A stretch of 64,000 bases of DNA, from contig NZ_AP025490.1 of assembly GCF_024347495.1 (NCBI RefSeq), positions 372,001 to 436,000 of the forward strand. The letters run 5' to 3'. The DNA comes from Vibrio gallaecicus. GTDB lineage: Bacteria; Pseudomonadota; Gammaproteobacteria; Enterobacterales; Vibrionaceae. Made by a program: the position numbers and the translations under genes. Below are positions 37,809 through 46,517 of the stretch, one piece after another (the first letter of the stretch is position 1; every line of letters begins with the position of its first letter). A model generated the notes under the pieces. It was not told where the DNA came from. It saw only the letters and a list, made by a program, of their open reading frames with translations, and ran no database searches.

Positions 37809-39212
37809 TTACATATTCTCTTCTGCAAACTCAGCGAGTCGGCTGCGCACTACACCATTTAAATGAATATTCGCGCTGCCTTCAAAGTTTTTAAATCTTT
37901 CCACCATGTAGGTGAGACCAGAAGTCACAGGAGTTAGGTAAGCCGAATCAATCTGAGCTAAATTACCAGAGCACACAATCTTGGTGCCTTCACCGCAACG
38001 TGTAATGATGGTTTTGATTTGAGATGCGGTCAGGTTCTGGCATTCATCCAAAAGTACAAAGGCATTTTGGATGGATCGCCCACGCATGAAGTTGATCGAT
38101 TTAAATTGGATGTTGGCTTTATCACAAATGTATTTCATTGAACCTTCCGTGCAGTGATCGTTTTTGTGTAAAGCTTCTAGCGTATCGGTAACCGCTGCTA
38201 ACCAAGGAAGCATCTTTTCTTCTTCTGTGCCCGGTAAAAAACCGATAGATTCACCAATGTCGGGGGTATTGCGAGTTACTATGATCTTATCGAATTGTTT
38301 ACGTTCAATGGTTTGTTCAAGTGCAGCTGCCATAGCCAGTAACGTCTTTCCGCTGCCTGCCGCCCCCGTTAGAATGACCAAATCAATATCCGGGTCGAGT
38401 AGCGCGTCTATAGCCATGCCTTGGTAAACATTCTTAGGGGTAATATCCCACGCTCTTCGATTCATTATCCTTTCACGGCTTAAGTCTCTCAGCGTTATAT
38501 GCTCTGTGGTAATTTCTTCCACTCGCCCTGCGAAATCACTGTGTTGATCGATGATGTATTGATTAATGAAAGTCGGCTCAAAAGGCTCACGAGCCATGGT
38601 ATGCAGTGTTTTACCTGCAACATTTCGACTCTCTACATTATCAATACCATCCCAAAATACGCCCTCAATCTGTTGAAACCCTTTCGTTAAATATTGAATA
38701 TCATCAATTAACTGATCGGTTTGATAGTCTTCAACGAAGCGAACGCCAGCGCCTTTCGCTTTCAGCCGCATGTTGATGTCTTTGGTGATGAGCACTATTT
38801 CACGAGGGGCTCGTTTATTCTGTAGGTAGATAACAGCGTTGAGAATTCGATTATCCCCCGCTTTATCATCATTGAAAGCTTTGACCGTTTCTTGAAGCTC
38901 ATAGTCAGCGAGTATCGAAATGGTGCCAGACGCTTCAGCACCTTTGTTTCCTGAAGCTTGAATGTCTTTAGAAAAGGGAATGCCTTCTGATATTTGCTCG
39001 GGGGTGGCATCGTGAAAGAGATCTTCTAAAGTTCGAATGGCGACTCGAGCATCTCGTGCAACATCGCGCTTACTGTCTTTAATTCGATCGAGCTCTTCGA
39101 GGACTGTCATTGGAATGACGACATCATGCTCTTGAAATGAATAAATCGCATAAGGTTCATGAAGTAGGATATTGGTATCTAAAACGAACAGTTTCCGTGT
39201 GGTATCGCCCAT
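37809..39212 (-). CDS. PIN-PhoH ATPase/ribonuclease (PhoH2, YlaK-like)
   Basis: The 467-residue protein joins an N-terminal PIN nuclease domain to a C-terminal PhoH ATPase domain. The PIN part has FVLDTNILLHEP and acidic residues at EELDRIK and GDNRI. The PhoH part has Walker A GAAGSGKTLLAMAAALE and Walker B FVLLDECQNLT. Related PhoH2 proteins unwind and cut RNA. The start at 39212 (MGDTTRKLFV) has AAGGAG upstream; an in-frame ATG at 39308 has no ribosome site. It is convergent with tldD and divergent from rapA. Confidence 0.9.
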   Translation of the reverse strand: MGDTTRKLFVLDTNILLHEPYAIYSFQEHDVVIPMTVLEELDRIKDSKRDVARDARVAIRTLEDLFHDATPEQISEGIPFSKDIQASGNKGAEASGTISILADYELQETVKAFNDDKAGDNRILNAVIYLQNKRAPREIVLITKDINMRLKAKGAGVRFVEDYQTDQLIDDIQYLTKGFQQIEGVFWDGIDNVESRNVAGKTLHTMAREPFEPTFINQYIIDQHSDFAGRVEEITTEHITLRDLSRERIMNRRAWDITPKNVYQGMAIDALLDPDIDLVILTGAAGSGKTLLAMAAALEQTIERKQFDKIIVTRNTPDIGESIGFLPGTEEEKMLPWLAAVTDTLEALHKNDHCTEGSMKYICDKANIQFKSINFMRGRSIQNAFVLLDECQNLTASQIKTIITRCGEGTKIVCSGNLAQIDSAYLTPVTSGLTYMVERFKNFEGSANIHLNGVVRSRLAEFAEENM

Positions 39213-39647
39213 AGCATCTCCTTGCCGAAAGTCGGCTTGTATTGCATTGATTGAATACGGGTTTAAGTCGTTAAGTATTAGAGTAAGTGTAGATAAATAC
39301 TTAACCAATGAGGCAAATTTAAAGTATTGGGCTTGGTATTTTTATTTGAATACGCTTCATACCGTCACTTCTATTAATCTGCTATCTATAGATTAAGCAT
39401 GAATTTTTTTCAGTTTTATTTCATTTAAGAAAACTAAAAAAAAGCATGGAAATAGCGACCTTTAGACGTGACCTAAATCACAGCATCAAGTAAGATTAGC
39501 GACCTTTTTCTATACCATTCTCTAACAAGCTTTATTATCGAGCGTTGATTAGAAAAGTGGCGGAAAGTTAAACGTTTTTTCACTACTATAAAAATAGCCA
39601 TTTAGAAAAAGACCAAATTACACACATTAAGATGAGGTAGTCGATTC
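39213..39647. promoter_or_regulatory. 435-bp intergenic region between the phoH-like gene and rapA
   Basis: The region is very AT-rich and has no coding signal. It holds a CRP-like site (39467-39482), two copies of TAGCGACCTTT (39453-39463 and 39497-39507) flanking that site, and the short palindrome ATCTATAGAT (39384-39393). Promoters for both divergent genes must lie here, but I cannot place them with confidence. Confidence 0.6.
39467..39482. promoter_or_regulatory. Candidate CRP-cAMP site upstream of rapA
   Basis: CGTGA-N6-TCACA matches the CRP consensus TGTGA-N6-TCACA at 9 of 10 arm positions. It lies 165 bp before rapA and 255 bp before the divergent phoH-like gene. Confidence 0.55.
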
Positions 39648-42557
39648 ATGACATTTGCTTTGGGGCAACGCTGGATTAGCGATACGGAAAGCGATTTAGG
39701 TTTAGGTACCGTTGTAGCAATGGATGCTCGCACAGTTACAATAATGTTTGCGGCATCAGAAGAAAATCGTGTGTACGCACGAACTGAAGCACCCGTAACC
39801 CGAGTAACGTTCAATGTCGGTGATGTTATCGAGTGTCAAGAAGGTTGGTCTTTGAGCGTCGAAGAAGTGATTGAAGATAAAGGTCTTCTTACTTACTTAG
39901 GCACGCGTACAGACACTGAAGAAGGTGGCATTGTTCTTCGTGAGATCTTTTTGAGCAATCAAATTCGTTTTAACAAACCTCAAGATAAATTGTACGCCGG
40001 TCAGATTGATCGAATGGATAACTTTGTTTTACGTTACCGAGCACTAAGCAATCAATATCAACAGCATAAAAGCCCAATGCGTGGTTTATGCGGAATGCGT
40101 GCCGGTCTAATTCCTCATCAGCTTTATATTGCTCATGAAGTCGGTCGTCGTCATGCGCCACGAGTATTACTCGCTGATGAAGTTGGCTTAGGTAAAACCA
40201 TTGAAGCAGGTATGATCATTCATCAACAAGTGTTGGCTGGTCGTGCTGAACGAATCTTAATTGTTGTTCCTGAAACGCTTCAACATCAATGGCTTGTAGA
40301 AATGATGCGTCGTTTTAACCTGCATTTTTCTATCTTTGATGAAGAACGCTGCATCGAAGCTTTTGCTGAATCAGATAACCCATTTGATACTCAGCAATAT
40401 GTACTTTGCTCTCTTGATTTCTTGCGTAAAAGCCGCAAACGTTTTGAACAAGCACTGGAAGGTGAGTGGGATTTACTGGTTGTGGATGAAGCTCATCACC
40501 TTGAGTGGAGCCAAGAAAAACCTAGCCGTCAGTACCAAGTTATTGAAGGTTTAGCGGAGCAAACTGCGGGTGTCTTATTGCTTACTGCTACTCCTGAGCA
40601 ACTAGGTCGTGAAAGTCACTTTGCTCGTCTTCGTTTATTGGATCCTGATCGCTTCTATGATTACGAGGCTTTTGTTGCAGAAGAAGATCAGTACGCACCT
40701 GTTGCAGATGCCGTAACGGCTTTATTCTCAGGAATGAAGCTTGAAGATAGCGCTAAAAACCAAATTACAGAGCTATTGTCTGAGCAAGATGTCGAGCCAC
40801 TTTTCCGTATTATTGAAGGCGATAGCCGCGAAGAAGAAAAAGCAGCGTCACGCCAAGAGTTGATTGATAACTTAATGGATCGTCATGGTACTGGACGTGT
40901 GTTATTCCGAAATACACGAGCTGCGATTAAAGGTTTCCCTAAGCGAAACGTGCATTTATTACCAATGGACATCCCGTCTCAATACACCACCTCGATGCGT
41001 GTATCTGGCATGATTGGTGGAAAGATGGCACCTGAAGCTCGTGCCATGAAAATGCTTTACCCTGAAGAGATCTTTCAAGAGTTTGAAGGTGAAGATTCAA
41101 GCTGGTGGCAATTCGACTCTCGCGTTAACTGGTTACTTGAAAAAATCCAAGAAAAGCGTAGTGAGAAAGTGTTGGTTATCGCTTCTCGTTCTAGTACTGC
41201 TCTGCAATTAGAGCAAGCTCTGCGTGAACGTGAAGGTATTCGTGCCACAGTCTTCCATGAAGGCATGTCTATTATTGAGCGCGATAAAGCTGCAGCGTAC
41301 TTTGCACAAGAAGAAGGTGGAGCGCAGGTTCTAATTTGTAGTGAGATTGGTTCTGAAGGGCGTAACTTCCAGTTTGCAAATCAACTGGTTATGTTCGATT
41401 TACCATTTAACCCTGATTTATTAGAGCAGCGTATTGGTCGTTTAGACCGTATTGGTCAATTGCGTGACATTGATGTACATGTTCCTTATCTGAAAGGTAC
41501 ATCTCAGGCGATTCTTGCTCGTTGGTTTGATGAAGGTTTAAATGCTTTCGCTGAAACTTGTCCAACCGGCCGTACCGTGTATGACAAATTCTCAGGTGAG
41601 TTGATTTCTATGCTTGCTTCGGGAAATACCGAGCAGCTTGATGAAGTCATTGCTGAGTCTGCAAAACTAAACAAAGCGTTAAAAGCGGATCTTGAAAAAG
41701 GACGAGATCGCCTATTAGAAATGCATTCTAATGGCGGTGATAAAGCGCATGATATTGCTGAGAAAATTGCTTCAACTGACGGCGATACTAACCTTGTTAC
41801 TTTTGCTTTGAGCCTATTCGATACGATTGGTTTGAACCAAGATGATAAAGGCGAAAATGCGTTAGTAGTAACACCGTCAGAACATATGATGGTACCAAGT
41901 TACCCTGGCCTGCCTTATGAAGGGGCAACTATCACATTTGATAGAGAAACTGCGCTTTCTCGTGAAGATATGAACTTCATTAGCTGGGAACACCCGATGA
42001 TTCAAGGTGGTATTGATTTACTACTGAGCGAAGGTGTGGGCACATCTGCGGTTTCATTATTGAAAAATAAAGCGCTGCCGGTTGGCACCATTTTACTTGA
42101 GCTTGTATACCTTGTGGATGCGCAAGCGCCTAAACGAAGTGGGATCAGTCAGTTCTTACCTAAAACGCCAATTCGTCTAATGATGGATGCTCGTGGTAAT
42201 GACCTATCTGCTCAAGTGGAATTTGATAGCTTTAACCGTCAACTAAGTCCTGTTAACCGACACCTAGCAAGTAAGTTAGTAAGCTCAGTTCAAGCCGATA
42301 TTCATAGTTTGATTGAAGCTGGTGAAGCTCAGGTATTGCCGAAGGTTGAGGAAGTGAGAGAGCAAGCTCAACAAGACATGCTGGCGAATCTTAATGGTGA
42401 GTTAGAACGTTTACAGGCCTTGAAAGCGGTTAACCCTAATATCCGTGATGAAGAACTTGAAGCGATTGAGACTCAAATTACTCAGCTAACGGGTTACATC
42501 AGTAAAGCGCAAGTACAGCTAGATTCATTACGTCTGATTGTGGTTTCTCATAATTAA
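39648..42557 (+). CDS. rapA: RNA polymerase-associated ATPase RapA
   Basis: RapA is a Swi2/Snf2 ATPase that recycles RNA polymerase after transcription. The 969-residue protein matches the E. coli length. It has the N-terminal Tudor-like domains, Walker [19 protein letters not shown], the DEAH box [33 protein letters not shown], and helicase motifs V/VI (EGRNFQFAN, and [11 protein letters not shown]). A terminator follows. In E. coli rluA is next; here an NRAMP-like gene on the other strand lies between. Confidence 0.98.
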   Translation: MTFALGQRWISDTESDLGLGTVVAMDARTVTIMFAASEENRVYARTEAPVTRVTFNVGDVIECQEGWSLSVEEVIEDKGLLTYLGTRTDTEEGGIVLREIFLSNQIRFNKPQDKLYAGQIDRMDNFVLRYRALSNQYQQHKSPMRGLCGMRAGLIPHQLYIAHEVGRRHAPRVLLADEVGLGKTIEAGMIIHQQVLAGRAERILIVVPETLQHQWLVEMMRRFNLHFSIFDEERCIEAFAESDNPFDTQQYVLCSLDFLRKSRKRFEQALEGEWDLLVVDEAHHLEWSQEKPSRQYQVIEGLAEQTAGVLLLTATPEQLGRESHFARLRLLDPDRFYDYEAFVAEEDQYAPVADAVTALFSGMKLEDSAKNQITELLSEQDVEPLFRIIEGDSREEEKAASRQELIDNLMDRHGTGRVLFRNTRAAIKGFPKRNVHLLPMDIPSQYTTSMRVSGMIGGKMAPEARAMKMLYPEEIFQEFEGEDSSWWQFDSRVNWLLEKIQEKRSEKVLVIASRSSTALQLEQALREREGIRATVFHEGMSIIERDKAAAYFAQEEGGAQVLICSEIGSEGRNFQFANQLVMFDLPFNPDLLEQRIGRLDRIGQLRDIDVHVPYLKGTSQAILARWFDEGLNAFAETCPTGRTVYDKFSGELISMLASGNTEQLDEVIAESAKLNKALKADLEKGRDRLLEMHSNGGDKAHDIAEKIASTDGDTNLVTFALSLFDTIGLNQDDKGENALVVTPSEHMMVPSYPGLPYEGATITFDRETALSREDMNFISWEHPMIQGGIDLLLSEGVGTSAVSLLKNKALPVGTILLELVYLVDAQAPKRSGISQFLPKTPIRLMMDARGNDLSAQVEFDSFNRQLSPVNRHLASKLVSSVQADIHSLIEAGEAQVLPKVEEVREQAQQDMLANLNGELERLQALKAVNPNIRDEELEAIETQITQLTGYISKAQVQLDSLRLIVVSHN

Positions 42558-42588
42558 TCACTAATAAAAGCATTATGAAATATTAAAT

Positions 42589-42615
42589 AAGGCCTTCATT
42601 TGAAGGCTTTATTTG
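42589..42615 (+). terminator. rapA intrinsic terminator
   Basis: The stem GCCTTCA / TGAAGGC (42592-42598 / 42601-42607) is extended by A-T and G-T pairs, has a 2-nt loop and a T-rich tail. Confidence 0.75.
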
Positions 42616-42663
42616 TATCTAGGTTTCAGAGGTTTACTCTAAGTGAGCGGTTTAAAGAACCGA

Positions 42664-43941
42664 TTAAATAAACCATTTCCACCAAACGAATACCGCAAGA
42701 AATCCAAAGAGGTAGATTAAGCCTATAATCGAAAGTCCTTTGAGCTTACTACCCATTGCCAGTTCTTCCGGCAACTCAGCTTTGCTTACAAGAATGTAGT
42801 TAAGAAGAGCAAAAAATGGCGTAGTCACAAAAGCCATGATCATCGCAAAGTTAAGCATTGGCATAAGTGCTGAAGTGAAAAAGGCAACAATTGCCAAAGC
42901 CAGTACTGAAATAACAATGATCCAAGCTTGAGTGAACCCAGGTTTTGCTTCTTGTTTGAAGAGTAAACGTTGAGATTCAGCTAACACACGAGCATAGCCA
43001 TCAATAACCGTAATTGTACTACCAAAGATACAGAAGAAGGCAATCACGGCAATAAGCGGTCGAGACCATTCACCAATCGTTGTGGCATACATTCCAACAA
43101 GCTGTTGAGCAAAACCCATACCAGATCTTGAAAATTCAACACCAGATCTGTGTAGGACTAAAGCACCAAGAGCAAGGAATACAATGGCTAATAACGCTGT
43201 GCCGATATAACCGACATTAAAATCAAATAAGGCAGACTTAGCGGTAACGTCCTGTTTGTTCACCTGACTTTTTAACCACATTGAAGTGATACTTGAGATC
43301 TCGATTGGCGCAGGCATCCAGCCCATTGTTACGACTATAAAACCTATTGCGGCTAGAGACCAAGGTGATGGTGGAACAAAAGCGTCGGCAGGTTCAACGG
43401 GAGAACCAAGAGCCATCGCAACGGCAGCTAATGTCGTAATGGTTAGGGTTGCCATGATCACTTTGGATAGGCTGTCTAAAGCGCGGTAGTGCCCTGCAAA
43501 TAAAATAATCAGACAGGTGGCTAGGACAATCATACACAGCGTGGTAGTAGCGAGTTCGACAGGAATAAAATAACTGAGCAAACTGGCGCTAAATAACAAT
43601 AAAGCGGCGGTGTTTACGACAGCAGAAATACTGCTCAGAATTGAGAAAATAATAAGGTAAGGACGGCCTAAGTTTGAGTAGCCTTCAACCAAGCTTTGCC
43701 CCGTGCCCATCGTGTATTGAACACCAGCTCGAAAGAATGGGTATTTGAAAACGTTGACTAAAAGAATAAGACCCGCAAGCTGCCAACCATAAATGGCACC
43801 TGCTTTCGTTGAAGCGACAAGGTGAGATCCGCCAACCGCCGCTGCTGCCATCATTATCCCTGGTCCTAAAGAACTGAGCAGCTTTGTTATTGCGTTAGAT
43901 TTTTGGGGTTCTTTTGTCGGGTGAGCCGTATTTTCCATCAT
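42664..43941 (-). CDS. NRAMP-related membrane transporter lacking the canonical metal motifs
   Basis: This 425-residue inner-membrane protein has about 11 hydrophobic segments and an NRAMP-like start: LGPGIMMAAAAVGGSHLVASTKAGAIYGW. The normal metal-binding DPGN of helix 1 aligns with GGSH (residues 37-40). The helix-6 MPH motif aligns with MPA (209-211) in MGWMPAPIEISSITSMW. A standard manganese or iron transport role is therefore doubtful; the substrate is unknown. Two ATGs are adjacent (43941 and 43938). The AAGGA site is better spaced for the second, so the protein may be one residue shorter. It lies between rapA and rluA. Confidence 0.82.
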   Translation of the reverse strand: MMENTAHPTKEPQKSNAITKLLSSLGPGIMMAAAAVGGSHLVASTKAGAIYGWQLAGLILLVNVFKYPFFRAGVQYTMGTGQSLVEGYSNLGRPYLIIFSILSSISAVVNTAALLLFSASLLSYFIPVELATTTLCMIVLATCLIILFAGHYRALDSLSKVIMATLTITTLAAVAMALGSPVEPADAFVPPSPWSLAAIGFIVVTMGWMPAPIEISSITSMWLKSQVNKQDVTAKSALFDFNVGYIGTALLAIVFLALGALVLHRSGVEFSRSGMGFAQQLVGMYATTIGEWSRPLIAVIAFFCIFGSTITVIDGYARVLAESQRLLFKQEAKPGFTQAWIIVISVLALAIVAFFTSALMPMLNFAMIMAFVTTPFFALLNYILVSKAELPEELAMGSKLKGLSIIGLIYLFGFLAVFVWWKWFI

Positions 43942-44070
43942 CCATCCTTTGATGTGTTATTTTATTGTTAAGGAAACCATCTTTAACACATTTGATTTAG
44001 TCGTCAATACATCTGTACGGTTTAATTGAAATTTGGGAAATATTTTCATTGCGTTTGCTCTGCTATACTC

Positions 44071-44128
44071 CGCGGCTAACATTCTGCAGCCAATATTCCG
44101 CAGCTAACTAACATTCCGCAGTTAACAT
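44071..44128 (+). repeat. Three near-repeats in the rluA leader
   Basis: ATT(C/T)(C/T)GCAG-like units occur at 44081-44089, 44095-44103 and 44113-44121, each near CTAAC or TTAAC. They fill the space between a TATACT -10-like element (44064-44069) and the start of rluA. Function is unknown. Confidence 0.55.
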
Positions 44129-44144
44129 ATAAAAGAGAACAATT

Positions 44145-44879
44145 ATGGCGATGCTTGAGTACACTCCACCAACCGAACCTTGGATTGATATTGTCTACCA
44201 AGATGACGATGTTTTGGTGGTCAATAAGCCACCTGGTTTGCTTTCTGTGCCGGGGCGTGCGCCTGAGCATTACGATAGTATGTGGAGTCGCCTAGTTGTC
44301 GAGTTTCCAGAAATCCAAGTAGTACACCGTTTAGATATGTCGACATCAGGATTGATGCTCTTAGCTAAGCATAAAGAAGCTGAGCGTTCATTGAAAAAGC
44401 AATTTCAATACAGGCTTACTCATAAGGTGTATTACGCGAAAGTATGGGGAAAAGTAGAACAGCAAGAGGGAATGATTGATTTACCGCTAATCTGTGACTG
44501 GCCGAATAGACCAAGACAGAAAGTGTGCTACGAGCATGGCAAGCCTTCGCAAACCCGTTACCAAGTTGTTCAGTATGATCAGCACACTACGTTACTGCGC
44601 TTATTGCCTATCACAGGTCGTTCACATCAATTACGAGTGCATTCCATGGAAATTGGTCACTCAATTGTCGGTGATGAGTTTTATGCTTCACCTGAAGCGT
44701 ATGCTTTTTCTGACCGCTTAGAGTTACATGCGTGTGAACTGAGTTTTTATCACCCTGCTGATAATCAATTATTCAGTGCCTTTGTACCGTGTGATTTTTA
44801 TGAAGAAGCAGAGCCGCAAGTCCGCCAACATTTTGAGATTGCGACAGAGCTACCAGACTATAAAAAGTTAAAAGCTTAA
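44145..44879 (+). CDS. rluA: Dual-specificity rRNA/tRNA pseudouridine synthase RluA
   Basis: RluA makes pseudouridine at 23S rRNA position 746 and tRNA position 32. The 244-residue protein aligns end to end with E. coli RluA. It has EPWIDIVYQDDDVLVVNKPPGLLSVPGR, the catalytic Asp in VHRLDMSTSGL (residues about 64-74), LICDWPNRPRQKVCYE and ITGRSHQLRVH. The longer C-terminal tail (after residue 215) is not conserved. It is separated from rapA only by the NRAMP-like gene. Confidence 0.95.
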   Translation: MAMLEYTPPTEPWIDIVYQDDDVLVVNKPPGLLSVPGRAPEHYDSMWSRLVVEFPEIQVVHRLDMSTSGLMLLAKHKEAERSLKKQFQYRLTHKVYYAKVWGKVEQQEGMIDLPLICDWPNRPRQKVCYEHGKPSQTRYQVVQYDQHTTLLRLLPITGRSHQLRVHSMEIGHSIVGDEFYASPEAYAFSDRLELHACELSFYHPADNQLFSAFVPCDFYEEAEPQVRQHFEIATELPDYKKLKA

Positions 44880-44947
44880 CTTTAACTGTTACTGCTCTCG
44901 AATTGGGCTGAGTATGAATACGCAAAAATAAGGAATCCTAAGCACAA

Positions 44948-45901
44948 ATGAAAATTGTATTTTTAGATCGCGCAACCATTCCATCTCAGATCCAATTAAA
45001 GAAACCCAATTTTGAACATAGTTGGGTGGAATATGATTTTACGGAACCTGAACAAGTTCAAGAACGCATTATTGATGCAGACATTGTAATTACCAATAAA
45101 GTCATTCTAAATGACAGAAATTTATCGCAAGCGACTCGCTTACGACTTATTGCAATCTCTGCAACAGGCGTGAATAACGTAGACACAGCCTACTGTGAGG
45201 CTAATGGAATAGGGGTCGCTAATGTTCAAGGTTATGCTACTCGGTCTGTTCCGGAACATGTCATCGCGATGCTATTTTCATTGAAGAGAAACCTAGTGGG
45301 TTATCATCAAGATATAGAAAAGGATGAATGGCAAAAAGATAAGCAGTTCTGTTTTTTTACTCACCCTATTCAAGATGTATCAGGTAGTACGCTTGGAATT
45401 ATTGGTAGTGGCGGATTAGGTCAAGCCACAGCCTTACTGGCGAAAGCTATTGGGATGAATGTACTTTTTTCAGAAAGAAAAGGCGTTAGTATCTGCCGAG
45501 AAGGTTACTTGCCATTTGAAGAGCTACTACAACAGTCAGATGCTATTACTCTGCACTGCCCTTTAAATGAAGAAACTCATCATCTCATTGGTAAAAGTGA
45601 GCTGTTGTTGATGAAAAGAAGTGCCGTGTTAATTAATGCAGGGCGGGGCAACTTAGTTCATGAACAAGCATTAGTGGATGCATTACAAACTGGCGAGATT
45701 GCAGGGGCTGGCATTGATGTCTTTAGTGAAGAGCCCGCCGATAAAAGTAATCCATTATTGGCACATAGCCATTTACCAAACCTTATTTTGACGCCGCATG
45801 TTGCTTGGGGAAGTGACTCCGCAATCCAAGCTTTATCCGACATACTGATAGAAAATCTGAATAGCTTTATGCGGGATGAAAAGCTTAATCGAGTTGTATA
45901 A
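44948..45901 (+). CDS. D-isomer-specific 2-hydroxyacid dehydrogenase (glycerate/hydroxypyruvate reductase-like)
   Basis: The 317-residue NAD(P)-dependent dehydrogenase has the Rossmann motif GIIGSGGLGQATA (residues about 149-161). The active-site Arg is in NAGRGNLV, and the catalytic His is in LTPHVAWGS. GYATRSVPEHVIAM is the substrate-loop region. Sequence is closest to glycerate dehydrogenase/hydroxypyruvate reductase types, but D-2-hydroxyacid substrates cannot be told apart by eye. It appears monocistronic, with a strong terminator. Confidence 0.88.
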   Translation: MKIVFLDRATIPSQIQLKKPNFEHSWVEYDFTEPEQVQERIIDADIVITNKVILNDRNLSQATRLRLIAISATGVNNVDTAYCEANGIGVANVQGYATRSVPEHVIAMLFSLKRNLVGYHQDIEKDEWQKDKQFCFFTHPIQDVSGSTLGIIGSGGLGQATALLAKAIGMNVLFSERKGVSICREGYLPFEELLQQSDAITLHCPLNEETHHLIGKSELLLMKRSAVLINAGRGNLVHEQALVDALQTGEIAGAGIDVFSEEPADKSNPLLAHSHLPNLILTPHVAWGSDSAIQALSDILIENLNSFMRDEKLNRVV

Positions 45902-45919
45902 GTTGACGAGTCAGGAAAT

Positions 45920-45950
45920 AAAAAAGGTTGCTGTTATAGCAACCTTTTTT
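45920..45950. terminator. Bidirectional terminator between the dehydrogenase and uspA-like genes
   Basis: A 13-bp perfect stem (45920-45932 / 45938-45950) has a 5-nt loop. The A- and T-runs lie within the stem ends, so it can serve both converging genes. Confidence 0.88.
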
Positions 45951-45991
45951 GATATCGAATAGAAATTTTAAGACCTAATAGATAGGTATGT

Positions 45992-46429
45992 TTAGCCTTG
46001 AGGTTTCACGACCAAAACATTAATTGGTGAGTTTTGTACGACTTTACTCGCCACTGAACCAAGTACAACTTTATCGATCTTAGAGCGCTTATGGCTTGGC
46101 ATGACGATAAGGTCTGCTCCAAGCTTTTCTGCGAAATCCAAAATAGTCGAATAAGCTTTGCCTTCCGATACGTGTACTTTGTAAATGATTTCATCATCAA
46201 TATGCTTGTCAGCAAATTCCTTCAGTTGGTTTTTTACGTCCAACTTCATCTGATTTGCGGCATCTTTCGGAAAATAAGATGCGACCATTGACATATGAAT
46301 GCCCGGTAGAACATTCAGTAAATGTACTTCTGCATTGCTGTGCTTTGCGTGCCAAACTGCAAGTTCAACGGCTTTATCAGCAAAGCCTTTATCATTAAGA
46401 TCAACAGGAACAAGGATTTGTTTATACAT
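45992..46429 (-). CDS. Universal stress protein (UspA family) linked to the TRAP transporter
   Basis: The 145-residue single-domain Usp fold starts YKQILVPVDLNDKGFADKAVELA and ends PINVLVVKP. The usual ATP site G-2X-G-9X-G(S/T) is altered: the first glycines are replaced in PSHK (residues 111-114), while the later GS (124-125) is kept. ATP binding is thus doubtful. It follows the TRAP permease gene on the same strand. Usp proteins are known partners of TRAP systems (TeaD of the TeaABC ectoine transporter), so a regulatory role for this transporter is inferred. Confidence 0.85.
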   Translation of the reverse strand: MYKQILVPVDLNDKGFADKAVELAVWHAKHSNAEVHLLNVLPGIHMSMVASYFPKDAANQMKLDVKNQLKEFADKHIDDEIIYKVHVSEGKAYSTILDFAEKLGADLIVMPSHKRSKIDKVVLGSVASKVVQNSPINVLVVKPQG

Positions 46430-46448
46430 GTTTTATTCTCTTTTTAAC

Positions 46449-46474
46449 CAGCACCTAGGTTAGGCTAGGTGCTG
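46449..46474 (-). promoter_or_regulatory. Intercistronic hairpin between the TRAP permease and uspA-like genes
   Basis: A 10-bp perfect inverted repeat (46449-46458 / 46465-46474) with a 6-nt loop and no T-run lies in the 88-bp gap. It is more like an mRNA stability or processing element than a terminator. Confidence 0.55.
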
Positions 46475-46517
46475 TAATGATCCTTTCCATAGTATAAAGC
46501 CCGTATGGCTAAATACA

